Both the position numbers and the translations under genes were made by a program. Below the pieces are notes generated by a model, which made no database searches, was not told the DNA's origin, and saw only the letters and a list, made by a program, of their open reading frames with translations. This document shows positions 38,289 to 46,856 of a stretch of 64,000 nt of DNA, one piece after another (the stretch's first letter is position 1; every line of letters starts with the position of its first letter). Source of the DNA: Oceanicaulis sp. HLUCCA04 (lineage in GTDB: Bacteria > Pseudomonadota > Alphaproteobacteria > Caulobacterales > Maricaulaceae); assembly GCA_001314625.1 (NCBI GenBank), contig LJSH01000001.1, positions 496,001 through 560,000 on the forward strand, in the 5' to 3' direction.

Positions 38289-40217
38289 ATGGCCGGGAAA
38301 AAAACCACCTCCAAACCCACCAGACCAGCCAAGTCCGCCTCATCGGCATCCAAAAAAGCGGCTGAAAAGCAGCCTGCGGACACACACGGAAAGCCCGATG
38401 CGGCACCCGGCCATGACCCGGCCTTCCCTTCCCTGCCCACAGCTGACCTCGAATCGCTGGAAACAATCTCGCGCAACGTCATGCAGTCGGCCCTGAAAAG
38501 CCAGAAGCTGATGGCCGACATGATGCGCCGCTCGCTGGAAGGCGATCCGTCGCTGTCACCGCAGGCCGATCCGCTGCACGCCTCGCCGGAGCTGGCCAAG
38601 ACGTGGGAAAATGTTCTCGCCGATCCCGAATTGCTGCTGCAGGCGCAGTCTGATCTCTATCGCGGCTATCTCGACCTCTGGGCGGGCGCGGCGAAGAAGA
38701 TGATGGGCGAAGAGGCACGGCCGGCCATCGAACCGGAAAAGGGAGACAAGCGCTGGCGCGCGCCGGAGTGGACCGAACATCCCATGTTCGATGCCATGCG
38801 CCAGTCCTACCTGCTCAACCAGCGCTTCCTGCTGAACCTCGTCAACAACGCCAAGGGCATTGATGATGAGACCCGGCGCAAGGTGAATTTCGTCACCCGC
38901 CAGATGATCGACGCGATGTCACCGACCAATTTCGCGCTGACCAACCCGGACGTGCTCAAGGCCACATTCGAGACCAAGGGCGAAAACCTGTCGCGCGGGC
39001 TGATGAACCTCGTCAACGATCTCGAACGCGGCAATGGCCGCCTCGCCCTCACCCAGACCGATATGGAAGGCTTCGAGGTCGGCAAGGATCTGGCCGCAAC
39101 ACCGGGCGATGTGATCTACCGCAACCGGGTCATGGAGCTGATCCAGTATGCGCCCGCCACCGAGACCGTGCGCCAGCGCCCGATCCTCATCGCCCCGCCC
39201 TGGATCAACAAGTTCTACATCATGGACATGCGCCCGCAGGGCTCTCTGATCCGCTGGCTGACCCAGCAGGGCTTCACCGTCTTCCTGATCTCATGGGTCA
39301 ATCCCGACCAGTCGATGAAGGATGCGACGTTCGAGGACTATATCCGCGAAGGCCTGTTCCAGGCGCTCGATTGCGTCGAGCAAGCCACCGGCGAGCGGCA
39401 GGTGGACACCATCGGCTATTGCATTGGCGGCACGATGCTGGGCAGCGCGCTGGCCCTGATGGCGGCTGAAAAGGACGACCGGATCGCCTCGGCCACCTTC
39501 TTTGCCGCGCAGCTGGATTTCGAACTGGCCGGCGAGCTTCTCGTCTTCATCGACGAGGAATGGTTCAAGGAAATCAGCCGGCTGATGGACACACAAGGCG
39601 GTGTGCTGGACGGGCGCACCATGGCCGACACCTTCAACATGCTGCGCGCGAATGACCTCGTCTGGTCCTTCGTCATCAATAATTATCTGCTCGGCAAGAC
39701 GCCGCAGGCATTTGACCTGCTCTACTGGAACGCCGACCAGACGCGCATGCCCAAGACGCTGCACCTCTACTATCTGCAGAAATTCTACAAGCAGAACGCG
39801 CTGGCCAAAGGCGAGCTGGAGCTGGGCGGCCACAAGCTCGACCTTAAAAAGGTGACAATCCCGGTCTTCATGCAGGCCAGCAAGGAAGACCATATCGCGC
39901 CGGCAGACTCCGTTTACCGCTCCGCGCGCCTGTTCGGCGGCAAGACGCAATACATGATGGCCGGCTCCGGCCATATCGCGGGCGTGGTCAACCATCCCGA
40001 CGCCAACAAATACCAGCACTGGATCAATGAGGCCCTGCCGGAATCCCGTGAAGACTGGCTGAAAGCTGCCAAGGAGAATCCCGGCTCCTGGTGGCCGCAC
40101 TGGAAGGCCTGGCTGGTGTCGATGAACGACACGCAAGTGGACGCGAGAAAGCCCGGCGGGGACAAGCTCAAGCCGATCTGCCCGGCTCCGGGCGAGTATG
40201 TGAAGGTGAGGAGTTAG
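38289..40217 (+). CDS. phaC: Class I poly(3-hydroxyalkanoate) synthase
   Basis: Polymerises 3-hydroxyacyl-CoA into PHA granules. About 642 residues. The alpha/beta-hydrolase core has the lipase-like box 'GYCIGG', whose Cys is the nucleophile. The later Asp is in 'QASKEDHIAP' and the catalytic His in 'SGHIAGVVNHP'. The N-terminal domain contains 'NRVMELIQYAP' and the flexible start is Lys/Ala-rich. The ATG at 38289 (MAGKKTTSKP) is favoured over 38226, because the latter would leave only 30 bp to the divergent lipoprotein start. The 38226 start does have an AGGGAG, so it stays possible. phaA, phaB and phasin genes are not in the window. Confidence 0.93.
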   Translation: MAGKKTTSKPTRPAKSASSASKKAAEKQPADTHGKPDAAPGHDPAFPSLPTADLESLETISRNVMQSALKSQKLMADMMRRSLEGDPSLSPQADPLHASPELAKTWENVLADPELLLQAQSDLYRGYLDLWAGAAKKMMGEEARPAIEPEKGDKRWRAPEWTEHPMFDAMRQSYLLNQRFLLNLVNNAKGIDDETRRKVNFVTRQMIDAMSPTNFALTNPDVLKATFETKGENLSRGLMNLVNDLERGNGRLALTQTDMEGFEVGKDLAATPGDVIYRNRVMELIQYAPATETVRQRPILIAPPWINKFYIMDMRPQGSLIRWLTQQGFTVFLISWVNPDQSMKDATFEDYIREGLFQALDCVEQATGERQVDTIGYCIGGTMLGSALALMAAEKDDRIASATFFAAQLDFELAGELLVFIDEEWFKEISRLMDTQGGVLDGRTMADTFNMLRANDLVWSFVINNYLLGKTPQAFDLLYWNADQTRMPKTLHLYYLQKFYKQNALAKGELELGGHKLDLKKVTIPVFMQASKEDHIAPADSVYRSARLFGGKTQYMMAGSGHIAGVVNHPDANKYQHWINEALPESREDWLKAAKENPGSWWPHWKAWLVSMNDTQVDARKPGGDKLKPICPAPGEYVKVRS

Positions 40218-40233
40218 GCGCTGGTCTCACCGC

Positions 40234-41934
40234 CTAGGGAAGCTGCACCTGCGACCCTTCGGTCACCAGCAAGGTCAGTTGCAGCCGGTCACCCTTGACG
40301 AGGTTATAGCCCGATACGCTGGCCAGCGGACGAACGCTGATCCCGCGCGCGGCCAGCGCCGCGTCAAAGCCCTCGCGTTCGGCCCCGTCAACAACGGCAA
40401 GCCCGCAGGCCGGATCGCCCGCCAGCACATCGGCAGCCGCATCCGCATTGTCGGCCAGCAGCGTGTTCGTTCCCAGATAGAAAGCGTTGGACGGTTCGCG
40501 ATAGCCGAGCGTGGTGATGGAGAGCGTCTCGCATCCTTCCAGCTGGTCGACGACGCGCCCTACCCGCTCTGACGGCCACATGGCGTCGATATTGGGGATG
40601 ACCACGCCAAACATCGCGCCATAGACGGCAATCGCGCCGACACCGGCCACGCCGAGCGTGCGCAGCGAGGGCGCATAGGCCAGCACGCCCACTGTTATCA
40701 GGCCGACCACACCGGCAATGGCCGCGATCCATGCGTCCAGCCCGATCTCGCCGTTAAATTCGATATGCGCGGCTATCGGCAGGGCGATCAGCACCCCGGA
40801 CACCACAATGGCGGCTCCCGCCACAATCCAGTGAAACACGCGCTGTTTCAGGCCGGTCAGAAGCCCCGGCACGTCCTTTAGCGCCAGCCCCATCAGGAGC
40901 GCTATCGCCGGAAAGGTCGGCACCACATAGTGCGGCAGTTTGGTGCTGATCAGTTCAAATACGATCCAGGTCGGCACGATCCATGACACCAGAAACAGGA
41001 TCGTGCCGTCTGAACGGTTCTTCCACGCCGCCAGCACCGCCAGCGCGATCAGCACCGCGCCGGGCCACAGCGTCACCGGCGACAGCATCAGGTGGAAGCC
41101 CAGCGGCCCGGTATGGTTCTCGGCGGCCTCGGACACCTTGCGCAGCATCGACCAGCCAATCGCCTCGGCCAGAAAGGCCCCGTCCGTCACGATCGTCACC
41201 GCGACCAGCCAGGGCGCAGCAATGGCAATGACAACCAGAAGGCCAAGACCGGGACGGATACGGCGCAGGAGGTCAAAATCACGCGTCAGCGCGATGAACC
41301 CGGCCAGCGTCAGGCCCGTCACCATGGTGAAGATCGGACCTTTGATGAGAATACAAACTGCCGTGGCCGCCCAAAGCGCCAATGGCCAGCCTATAAAGGC
41401 GGGGCGCTTTTGCGTGACTTTCAGAGCCAGCATGGCCAGCGAAATTTGCGCCAGCATGCCAAATCCGAGGAGGAGCGCGTCTGTCTTCGCGGTGCGCGCC
41501 TCGACCTGCAATGTCAGGCAGACCGCCAGAATAATGCCTGCCGCAAGGCCGACACCGGGTGAAAACAGACGGCTGCCCAGCCAGCCGGTCATGATGATCG
41601 CCGCCAGAATACCAAACAGGCTCGGCAGGCGGTGCGCCCAGACCGGCGCGTCCGCACCGCCAAAAGGCGCGGTGGTCAGGACCTGCGCCCAATAGGTGCC
41701 GACGGGCTGCTTGTGGCGCGCGGCATCCTGAAACCGGATATCGATGAAATCGCCGCTTTCCATCATCTGGCGGCTGGCCTGCATATAGCGCGACTCGTCA
41801 CGGTCCATCGCCGGAATGGAGAAGAAGCCGGGCAGCATCGCCGCCAGCGCTATCAGCACCAGAAGAAGATAGGCGTAGCGATTGAGCCCGCCACGCGCAC
41901 CTTGTGTCTGGAGCGTGTCGAGCCAGTGATTCAT
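40234..41934 (-). CDS. ArnT-like polyprenyl-phosphate glycosyltransferase (GT39/GT83)
   Basis: Inner-membrane glycosyltransferase of 566 residues with about 12 helices in the N-terminal two thirds. It has the first-loop acid pair in 'IPAMDRDESRYMQASRQMM' and the following 'HKQPVGTYWAQ', typical of the ArnT/PMT superfamily. The periplasmic C-terminal domain (about 420-566) is 'GCETLSITTLGYREPSNAFYLG...'. It uses a polyprenyl-phosphate sugar to modify lipid A, LPS core or a glycan outside the membrane. The adjacent DPM1-like gene, 1 bp upstream, probably makes that donor. The acceptor is unknown. Confidence 0.88.
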   Translation of the reverse strand: MNHWLDTLQTQGARGGLNRYAYLLLVLIALAAMLPGFFSIPAMDRDESRYMQASRQMMESGDFIDIRFQDAARHKQPVGTYWAQVLTTAPFGGADAPVWAHRLPSLFGILAAIIMTGWLGSRLFSPGVGLAAGIILAVCLTLQVEARTAKTDALLLGFGMLAQISLAMLALKVTQKRPAFIGWPLALWAATAVCILIKGPIFTMVTGLTLAGFIALTRDFDLLRRIRPGLGLLVVIAIAAPWLVAVTIVTDGAFLAEAIGWSMLRKVSEAAENHTGPLGFHLMLSPVTLWPGAVLIALAVLAAWKNRSDGTILFLVSWIVPTWIVFELISTKLPHYVVPTFPAIALLMGLALKDVPGLLTGLKQRVFHWIVAGAAIVVSGVLIALPIAAHIEFNGEIGLDAWIAAIAGVVGLITVGVLAYAPSLRTLGVAGVGAIAVYGAMFGVVIPNIDAMWPSERVGRVVDQLEGCETLSITTLGYREPSNAFYLGTNTLLADNADAAADVLAGDPACGLAVVDGAEREGFDAALAARGISVRPLASVSGYNLVKGDRLQLTLLVTEGSQVQLP

Positions 41935-41935
41935 G

Positions 41936-42703
41936 TTACGACTGGCCGTTGACGCCGCGGCCCAGAAGTAGCTGCGGTGCGGGAACGTGCGTGCGGCGCA
42001 TCAGCCAGACCACGCCCATCAGGTCGAAAAGGCCCGCAGCCGCCCGGCCGATATTGGTATATTTCGACTGCCCGCCCACGCGCGCCCGGTTCACCACCGG
42101 CACATTGACATATTTGAAGCCCAGATGGCCGGTGAATGCCGGAACGTAGCGGTGAAGGGCATCGAAATACGGCATGGCAAGGAAAAGATCGCGTACGATC
42201 AGTTTCAGCCCGCAGCCCGTATCCGGGCAGGAATCGTTCAGCAGGTTGCTTCGCAAAAAGTTCGCGAAACGTGACGCGTACTTGCGGCTATTGCCATCGG
42301 TCCGGTTCGACCGGCAGCCAGCGATCAGAGCGCATTCGCCCACCATATCGAGATCAACCAGCGGCAACATGTCCAGAAAGGCGCGCGGATCATCCTGACC
42401 ATCGCCATCCATCGTCGCTATCCATAGCGAGCGCGCGGCGATCATGCCCGTGCGCAGGCCCGCGCTTTTGCCGCAGCGGACAGGGTGGCTGATCACGCTA
42501 ATGCGGCTGTCCTCGGCAACCAGGCCGGCCAGTGCCTGCGCCGTACCGTCCGTGCTGCCATCATCAACGATGATGAAGGCGAGATCCTCCATGACGGGGG
42601 TGAGAACATCGCGCGCTTCGCGTACCACGCCCTCTATGCTCTCCGCCTCGTTGTGAGCGGCAATGAGAACGGTCAGGCGGGGGCGGTCAGCAGAAACAGT
42701 CAT
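41936..42703 (-). CDS. Family 2 glycosyltransferase, dolichol-phosphate-mannose-synthase-like
   Basis: 255 residues with a GT-A fold. 'LTVLIAAHNEAESIEGVVREA' starts the nucleotide-binding domain, 'FIIVDDGSTDGTAQAL' gives the first acidic motif and 'ATMDGDGQDDPRAFLDMLP' the metal-binding DxD-type motif. There are no C-terminal membrane helices, so it resembles DPM1 rather than ArnC/GtrB. It likely transfers a sugar from a nucleotide donor to polyprenyl phosphate for the ArnT-like enzyme that follows on the same strand. The sugar cannot be deduced. Confidence 0.88.
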   Translation of the reverse strand: MTVSADRPRLTVLIAAHNEAESIEGVVREARDVLTPVMEDLAFIIVDDGSTDGTAQALAGLVAEDSRISVISHPVRCGKSAGLRTGMIAARSLWIATMDGDGQDDPRAFLDMLPLVDLDMVGECALIAGCRSNRTDGNSRKYASRFANFLRSNLLNDSCPDTGCGLKLIVRDLFLAMPYFDALHRYVPAFTGHLGFKYVNVPVVNRARVGGQSKYTNIGRAAAGLFDLMGVVWLMRRTHVPAPQLLLGRGVNGQS

Positions 42704-42834
42704 TAGCGCAGTAACTCTCGATCAGATCGCGGAAAACAAAAATTCCGCTTCGGAGAGGCTGCATAGCATGACAGTTCTGGTGTGGGGAGCCGCAATGTGC
42801 GCCAGATAAGTGCACGCCAAGTGCCGCGAAATAA

Positions 42835-43464
42835 CTAGGCACGCCTCACCGAAATCACAAATACGGCGTGGGCGTTTGCCGGGCGCCACCGGAACACGGT
42901 GTCGAATCCCGCTCGCTCCAGCTCCTTCAGCAAACGCGCTTCGCGAAAAACCCGCACCATCGGAAGAAAGCCAAGCCAGCGGCCAAGCGGCGCTATAAGG
43001 GCAAACCAGGCCAGACGGTCCCCCAGGCACGCCTTACTGGAAATCAGAAAGCCGCCGGGCTTGAGAATACGGCGCACTGTTGCCAGAGCATGGGCGCGAT
43101 CGGCCACCAGGTGCAGTAAACTCAGACACAGGACGGCATCGAAACTTTCGCCATCGCCGTCATACGAATCAATGTCCGCCAGCTCAAAGCGCAGATTCTG
43201 GCCCTCATAACCGGCCTTGCTCACCCGCTGGCGCGCCAGATCCAGCATGGACTGGGATATGTCGGTGGCGATCAGCTCTGCGACATATGGCGCATGGTGC
43301 AGAGCTGTCATGCCGGTGCCACAGCCGAACTCGATGACGCGGTGGTCACCCGACAGATATTCGCGGGTCTTGGCCAGCTTGAACTGGTAGGCGGCTTCGT
43401 CCTCAATGGGTGAGTTGAAGTATTTTCCGGCAATACGGTCCCAGTAGCGCGACTTGGCAGACAT
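42835..43464 (-). CDS. Class I SAM-dependent methyltransferase
   Basis: About 209 residues. Motif I is 'HRVIEFGCGTGMTALHHAP'. The acidic ribose-binding strand is 'ELIATDISQSMLDLA', and 'FDAVLCLSLLHLVADRAHALATVRRILKPGGFLISSKAC' covers motifs II-III. It belongs to the methyltransferase 11/25 group, substrate unknown. The ATG at 43464 is preferred because AGG lies 9 bases before it; the ORF-track start is three codons further upstream. It is divergent from the LysR gene. Family members often act on small molecules or lipids. Confidence 0.82.
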   Translation of the reverse strand: MSAKSRYWDRIAGKYFNSPIEDEAAYQFKLAKTREYLSGDHRVIEFGCGTGMTALHHAPYVAELIATDISQSMLDLARQRVSKAGYEGQNLRFELADIDSYDGDGESFDAVLCLSLLHLVADRAHALATVRRILKPGGFLISSKACLGDRLAWFALIAPLGRWLGFLPMVRVFREARLLKELERAGFDTVFRWRPANAHAVFVISVRRA

Positions 43465-43560
43465 GCGGCCCATCCTGTGTGATTAAGAACCCATGTCGAT
43501 TAGCCATCCGGCAACGCGATAGCGATTGCCCAATATCGCATTGCATATATACATATTTGC

Positions 43561-44448
43561 ATGAATTGGCAGGCAATCACGTTCGACTGGAACCACGCAC
43601 GGGCTTTCCTGGTCACGGTTCACACCGGCTCGCTGTCGGCGGCCGCTCGCGCGCTCGGTTCAACACAACCAACGCTCTCCCGGCAGGTGAGCGCTTTCGA
43701 GGCCGAGATCGGCGTCACCCTTTTCGAACGTACGCAGCGCTCGATGAGGCCCACGGCCGCAGGGCGAGCGATTGCGGTCCATGTGCGCCGCATGGCCGAC
43801 AACGCGCTTGAACTTGCCCTCTCGGCGGCGGGCCAGTCAGCCAGCCTGAGCGGTACGGTCACCATCGCCGCCGCCGACCTGACTGCCGCCTATCACCTGC
43901 CCGCAGCCCTCATCCGCCTGCGTGAGATTGCCCCGCAGATCCGGGTTGGACTGGCCGTCAGCGACACGATATCCGACCTCAAGGCACGCGATGCCGACAT
44001 CGCCATTCGTCATGTCCGCCCGACCCAACCGGACCTGATTGCGCGGCTGCTGGGCGAGGTGACAGCCGGCATCTACGCGTCACCGGCATATCTCTCCCGG
44101 CAAGGCCCGGTGCGGACCCGTGGCGACTTGCGGAAAATGACGTGGATAGGCTTCAGCGAGCCGGAGCGGGTCACTCACCATCTTGCCAACTACGATCTGG
44201 AGCTTCCGGCCAGCGCCATCGGCTACTGGACGGCGGACGGCAATGCGATTCTGGAAATGGTACGCGCCGGGCTGGGGCTGAGCGTACTTCCGGCGGATAT
44301 TGCCGCAACGGGCAACGCGCTGGTCCCGGTTCTGCCAGACCTGTTTCGCATCCAGGTGCCGGTATGGCTGGTAACGCACCGCGAGTTGCTGACCAATCCA
44401 CGCATACGGCTGGTGTTCGACGTTCTGGCAGAGCAGCTGGCGCCCTAG
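43561..44448 (+). CDS. LysR-family transcriptional regulator
   Basis: 295 residues. The winged helix-turn-helix occupies about residues 8-67 ('GSLSAAARALGSTQPTLSRQVSAFEAEIGVTLFERTQRSMRPTAAG'). The periplasmic-binding-like effector domain follows ('GTVTIAAADLTAAYHLPAALIRLREIAPQIRVGL'). It starts with ATG directly behind an AT-rich segment and has no visible ribosome site, so it may be leaderless. An imperfect inverted repeat, TGCATAT-N6-ATTTGCA (43542-43561), overlaps the start and could be its own operator. It is divergent from the methyltransferase, a likely target. The inducer is unknown. Confidence 0.9.
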   Translation: MNWQAITFDWNHARAFLVTVHTGSLSAAARALGSTQPTLSRQVSAFEAEIGVTLFERTQRSMRPTAAGRAIAVHVRRMADNALELALSAAGQSASLSGTVTIAAADLTAAYHLPAALIRLREIAPQIRVGLAVSDTISDLKARDADIAIRHVRPTQPDLIARLLGEVTAGIYASPAYLSRQGPVRTRGDLRKMTWIGFSEPERVTHHLANYDLELPASAIGYWTADGNAILEMVRAGLGLSVLPADIAATGNALVPVLPDLFRIQVPVWLVTHRELLTNPRIRLVFDVLAEQLAP

Positions 44449-44455
44449 GCCCCAA

Positions 44456-44494
44456 ACGAAAGCGGGCGGCACCCGCTGGCACCGCCCGTTTCGT
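44456..44494. terminator. Bidirectional terminator between LysR gene and rpsI
   Basis: ACGAAAgCGGGCGG, a 12-nt loop, then CCGCCCGTTTCGT: a 13-bp stem with one bulged G, located between convergent genes. Short A and T stretches are built into the stem. Confidence 0.75.
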
Positions 44495-44533
44495 ATGATC
44501 GGCAGGGGCCCGCGGATACGCGGGAGCCAAACC

Positions 44534-45034
44534 CTAGCGCTTCGAGAACTGGAAGCTGCGGCGGGCTTTCTTCTTGCCGTACTTCTTGCGCTCGACGACG
44601 CGGCTGTCGCGGGTGAGGAAACCACCCGCTTTCAGCACGCCGCGCAGCGCCGGCTCGTAATAGGTCAAAGCCTTGGAGATGCCGTGACGCACGGCGCCGG
44701 CCTGACCGGACAATCCGCCGCCCGTAACCGTGGCGAAGACGTCATACTGGTCGAGGCGCTCGGCCGTTTCGAACGGCTGGGCCAGCATCATGCGCAGGAC
44801 CGGACGGGCGAAATAGACTTCCTGTTCGCGGCCATTAACGACGATCTTGCCGGCGCCGGGCTTGATCCAGACACGGGCAATGGCGTTCTTGCGCTTGCCG
44901 GTGGCATAGGCGCGGCCATGCTCGTCGATCTTCGGTTCGGCAAGAACCGTGTCTTCGGTGGCGGCGACAACCGGAGCATCAGCCTGTTTCAGGGCCGATT
45001 TCAGATCTTCAAGAGAGCGTGCTTGTTCGGCCAT
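44534..45034 (-). CDS. rpsI: 30S ribosomal protein S9
   Basis: 166 residues. The S9 core starts near residue 43 ('[20 protein letters not shown]') and ends in the invariant '[17 protein letters not shown]' tail that reaches the P-site tRNA. The N-terminal extension of about 40 residues, acidic and Ala-rich, is normal for alphaproteobacteria. The start codon overlaps the rplM stop by 1 bp (TAATG). Confidence 0.97.
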   Translation of the reverse strand: MAEQARSLEDLKSALKQADAPVVAATEDTVLAEPKIDEHGRAYATGKRKNAIARVWIKPGAGKIVVNGREQEVYFARPVLRMMLAQPFETAERLDQYDVFATVTGGGLSGQAGAVRHGISKALTYYEPALRGVLKAGGFLTRDSRVVERKKYGKKKARRSFQFSKR

Positions 45035-45501
45035 TATGCGCTCCGCACGTTTTTGGTGTTGAGGGATTTGAAGTCGATGACTTCAGGCTGTTGAGCCTCA
45101 TGCTTGTGCTCTGTGCCGGCATAGACGCGCAGCTTGGAGAACTGCGTGCGCGCAAGCGGGCTTTCTTTCGGCAGCATGCGCTTTACAGCGTTTTCCAGCA
45201 CGCGCTCGGGAAACTTGCCCTCGATCAACTTGCGCGGGCTGGTTTCCTTGATACCGCCCGGGTGACCGGTGTGGCGGTAGTAGCGCTTGTCTTCAAACTT
45301 GTTGCCGGTGAACTTCACCTTCTCGGCGTTGATCACGACAACATAGTCGCCGCAATCGGTGTGAGGGGTAAAATCAGGACGGTGCTTGCCGCGCAGACGG
45401 GTCGCGATATAGGCCGCGAGGCGGCCAACAACGGCCCCTTCGGCATCGATCACAACCCATTTGTGTTCAACATCTGCGGGCTTGGCGGAGAAGGTCTTCA
45501 T
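45034..45501 (-). CDS. rplM: 50S ribosomal protein L13
   Basis: 155 residues from ATG 45501 ('[29 protein letters not shown]'). Signatures '[33 protein letters not shown]' and '[23 protein letters not shown]' are complete. The 31 codons added by the ORF track precede the conserved start and overlap the promoter, so they are excluded. rplM-rpsI is a universal operon. Confidence 0.97.
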   Translation of the reverse strand: MKTFSAKPADVEHKWVVIDAEGAVVGRLAAYIATRLRGKHRPDFTPHTDCGDYVVVINAEKVKFTGNKFEDKRYYRHTGHPGGIKETSPRKLIEGKFPERVLENAVKRMLPKESPLARTQFSKLRVYAGTEHKHEAQQPEVIDFKSLNTKNVRSA

Positions 45502-45562
45502 CGCGTCGGCCTTGAAACTGGAAATCGAAACCGGAACCGCCCGGCTTCCTATGGGATGCGGG

Positions 45563-45591
45563 CTGTTACGCTCACCTGCAATTAGTGTCAA
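45563..45591 (-). promoter_or_regulatory. Probable sigma-70 promoter of rplM-rpsI
   Basis: On the minus strand TTGACA (45591-45586), a 17-bp spacer and TAACAG (45568-45563). The -35 is perfect and the -10 weak. The predicted start of transcription lies about 55 nt before rplM. Confidence 0.6.
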
Positions 45592-45630
45592 CACTGTCTG
45601 TGAAAAACGCTGTAATTCAGCGCACTAGCA

Positions 45631-45652
45631 ATACGGTATTTAGTTACCGTAT
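45631..45652. promoter_or_regulatory. 22-bp perfect palindrome, possible operator
   Basis: ATACGGTA-TTTAGT-TACCGTAT has perfect 8-bp arms and a 6-bp spacer. It is AT-rich and sits between the divergent rplM promoter and the phytase-like lipoprotein gene. Size and symmetry fit a dimeric repressor site. No T tract follows, so a terminator is unlikely. The binding protein is unknown. Confidence 0.5.
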
Positions 45653-45800
45653 AAATGCCCCCCGATTGCGCCTCTGCCGGAATGCCGGGTGGAATCCACC
45701 GGTGCGCGCGAGCGCAAGAAGTGCGACAACAAGGCCTGAACTCCATGGTAGCCCTGTTGCTGCCCCACACTGACAACGAAGATAGCGAGACATCAGGCCC

Positions 45801-46856
45801 ATGCTTTTTACCCGACGCACCGACAGCTTATCTGACCGTTCACGCTCCCTGCGCGCCTTGCTGGCCGGGCTTTGCCTCAGCGCTGCCCTGGCGGCCTGTG
45901 AACAGCCCGCGCCGACCGAGGACAGCAATGAACCGGCTGAAACGCGCACGGCAGTGCGTGCGGTGCCCGCGACGGGCATGACGCAGGATGCCGGTGCAGT
46001 GGATCATCTTGCCCTGCTGCCAAACGGCGAAGCGCGCGATGATGGCCTCATCATTGCAGCGATCAGCGGCGGCGGGTTTGATGCGTTCAACGATTTTGGC
46101 GAACGGGTATTCGAGACCGCCGGACCCTCCCTGACCAGCCTGGTTGCAATCCCCGCATTCGACATGCGCGGCACGCGGCTCGCGCTTCTGTTCGGCAGCG
46201 ATTCTGACCGGATGTTGCGGGGCTTCATCGTCCTGCCGGGCGTCGAGGCTATCGAACCTCTGCCGCTGGACGTCTCTGCGGTCAGCGACCCGGTGGAAGG
46301 CGCCTGCCTCTACCGTCAGGGCACCGGCTTCATCGAGCTGGCCCTGCTGCACGCCAATCGCCGGGCCACCGTCTGGCGGATGATGGATACCGGCGGCGAA
46401 CGTCTGACCCTTACCCGCTCGCTCGAAATCGCCCTTCCCTTCACGGCAGAGCGCTGCGCGGGTGTCGATGGCGACTTGGTAGTTGGCAGTTCCACCGGCG
46501 GCCTTGCCCGCGTGGACAGCAATGGCGGCGTGCTCGCCGACGCCGAAGGCATCGCGATCCGCGACTTTGCCTTCACCGAGCTTTATGGCCGGCCCGTCGT
46601 GCTGGTCCCGTTCGCTGACGAAGGCATTATCGCGGTATTCGACGGCAGGACGCTGGAAGAAATTTCAGCCATTGAGGTGCGCGCGGAAATGTCGATCGCC
46701 GGTCTTGCCCGGCCCGGCGCCATCACGGTCACAGAATTGCCGTTCAGCGGCATGGGCTTTTCGACGGGTCTGGCCGCTATCCATGACGGCGAAGACAACC
46801 GCATCAAGCTGGTCACGCGCGATGTGCTGGGCCGGGCGGTTACCGCGCCGGAGTAA
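45801..46856 (+). CDS. Predicted lipoprotein with phytase-like beta-propeller
   Basis: 351 residues. The signal peptide ends in the lipobox 'LAAC' (Cys about residue 33), followed by a Glu/Pro linker. The rest is beta-rich with features reminiscent of the 3-phytase propeller: 'DPVEGACLYRQGTGFIELALL' resembles the 'GLCLY' blade segment, and 'GLAAIHDGEDNRIKLV' resembles the 'QDGENN..NFKLV' calcium-site blade. Several calcium-binding acidic residues of true phytases are not evident, so activity is doubtful. Its end overlaps the convergent heme A synthase gene by 17 bp. Confidence 0.6.
   Translation: MLFTRRTDSLSDRSRSLRALLAGLCLSAALAACEQPAPTEDSNEPAETRTAVRAVPATGMTQDAGAVDHLALLPNGEARDDGLIIAAISGGGFDAFNDFGERVFETAGPSLTSLVAIPAFDMRGTRLALLFGSDSDRMLRGFIVLPGVEAIEPLPLDVSAVSDPVEGACLYRQGTGFIELALLHANRRATVWRMMDTGGERLTLTRSLEIALPFTAERCAGVDGDLVVGSSTGGLARVDSNGGVLADAEGIAIRDFAFTELYGRPVVLVPFADEGIIAVFDGRTLEEISAIEVRAEMSIAGLARPGAITVTELPFSGMGFSTGLAAIHDGEDNRIKLVTRDVLGRAVTAPE

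Noticed and set aside
37858-38466. 202-aa version of the small lipoprotein
   Set aside because: First 90 codons are antisense to phaC; the GTG at 38196 has a strong ribosome site and begins the signal peptide.
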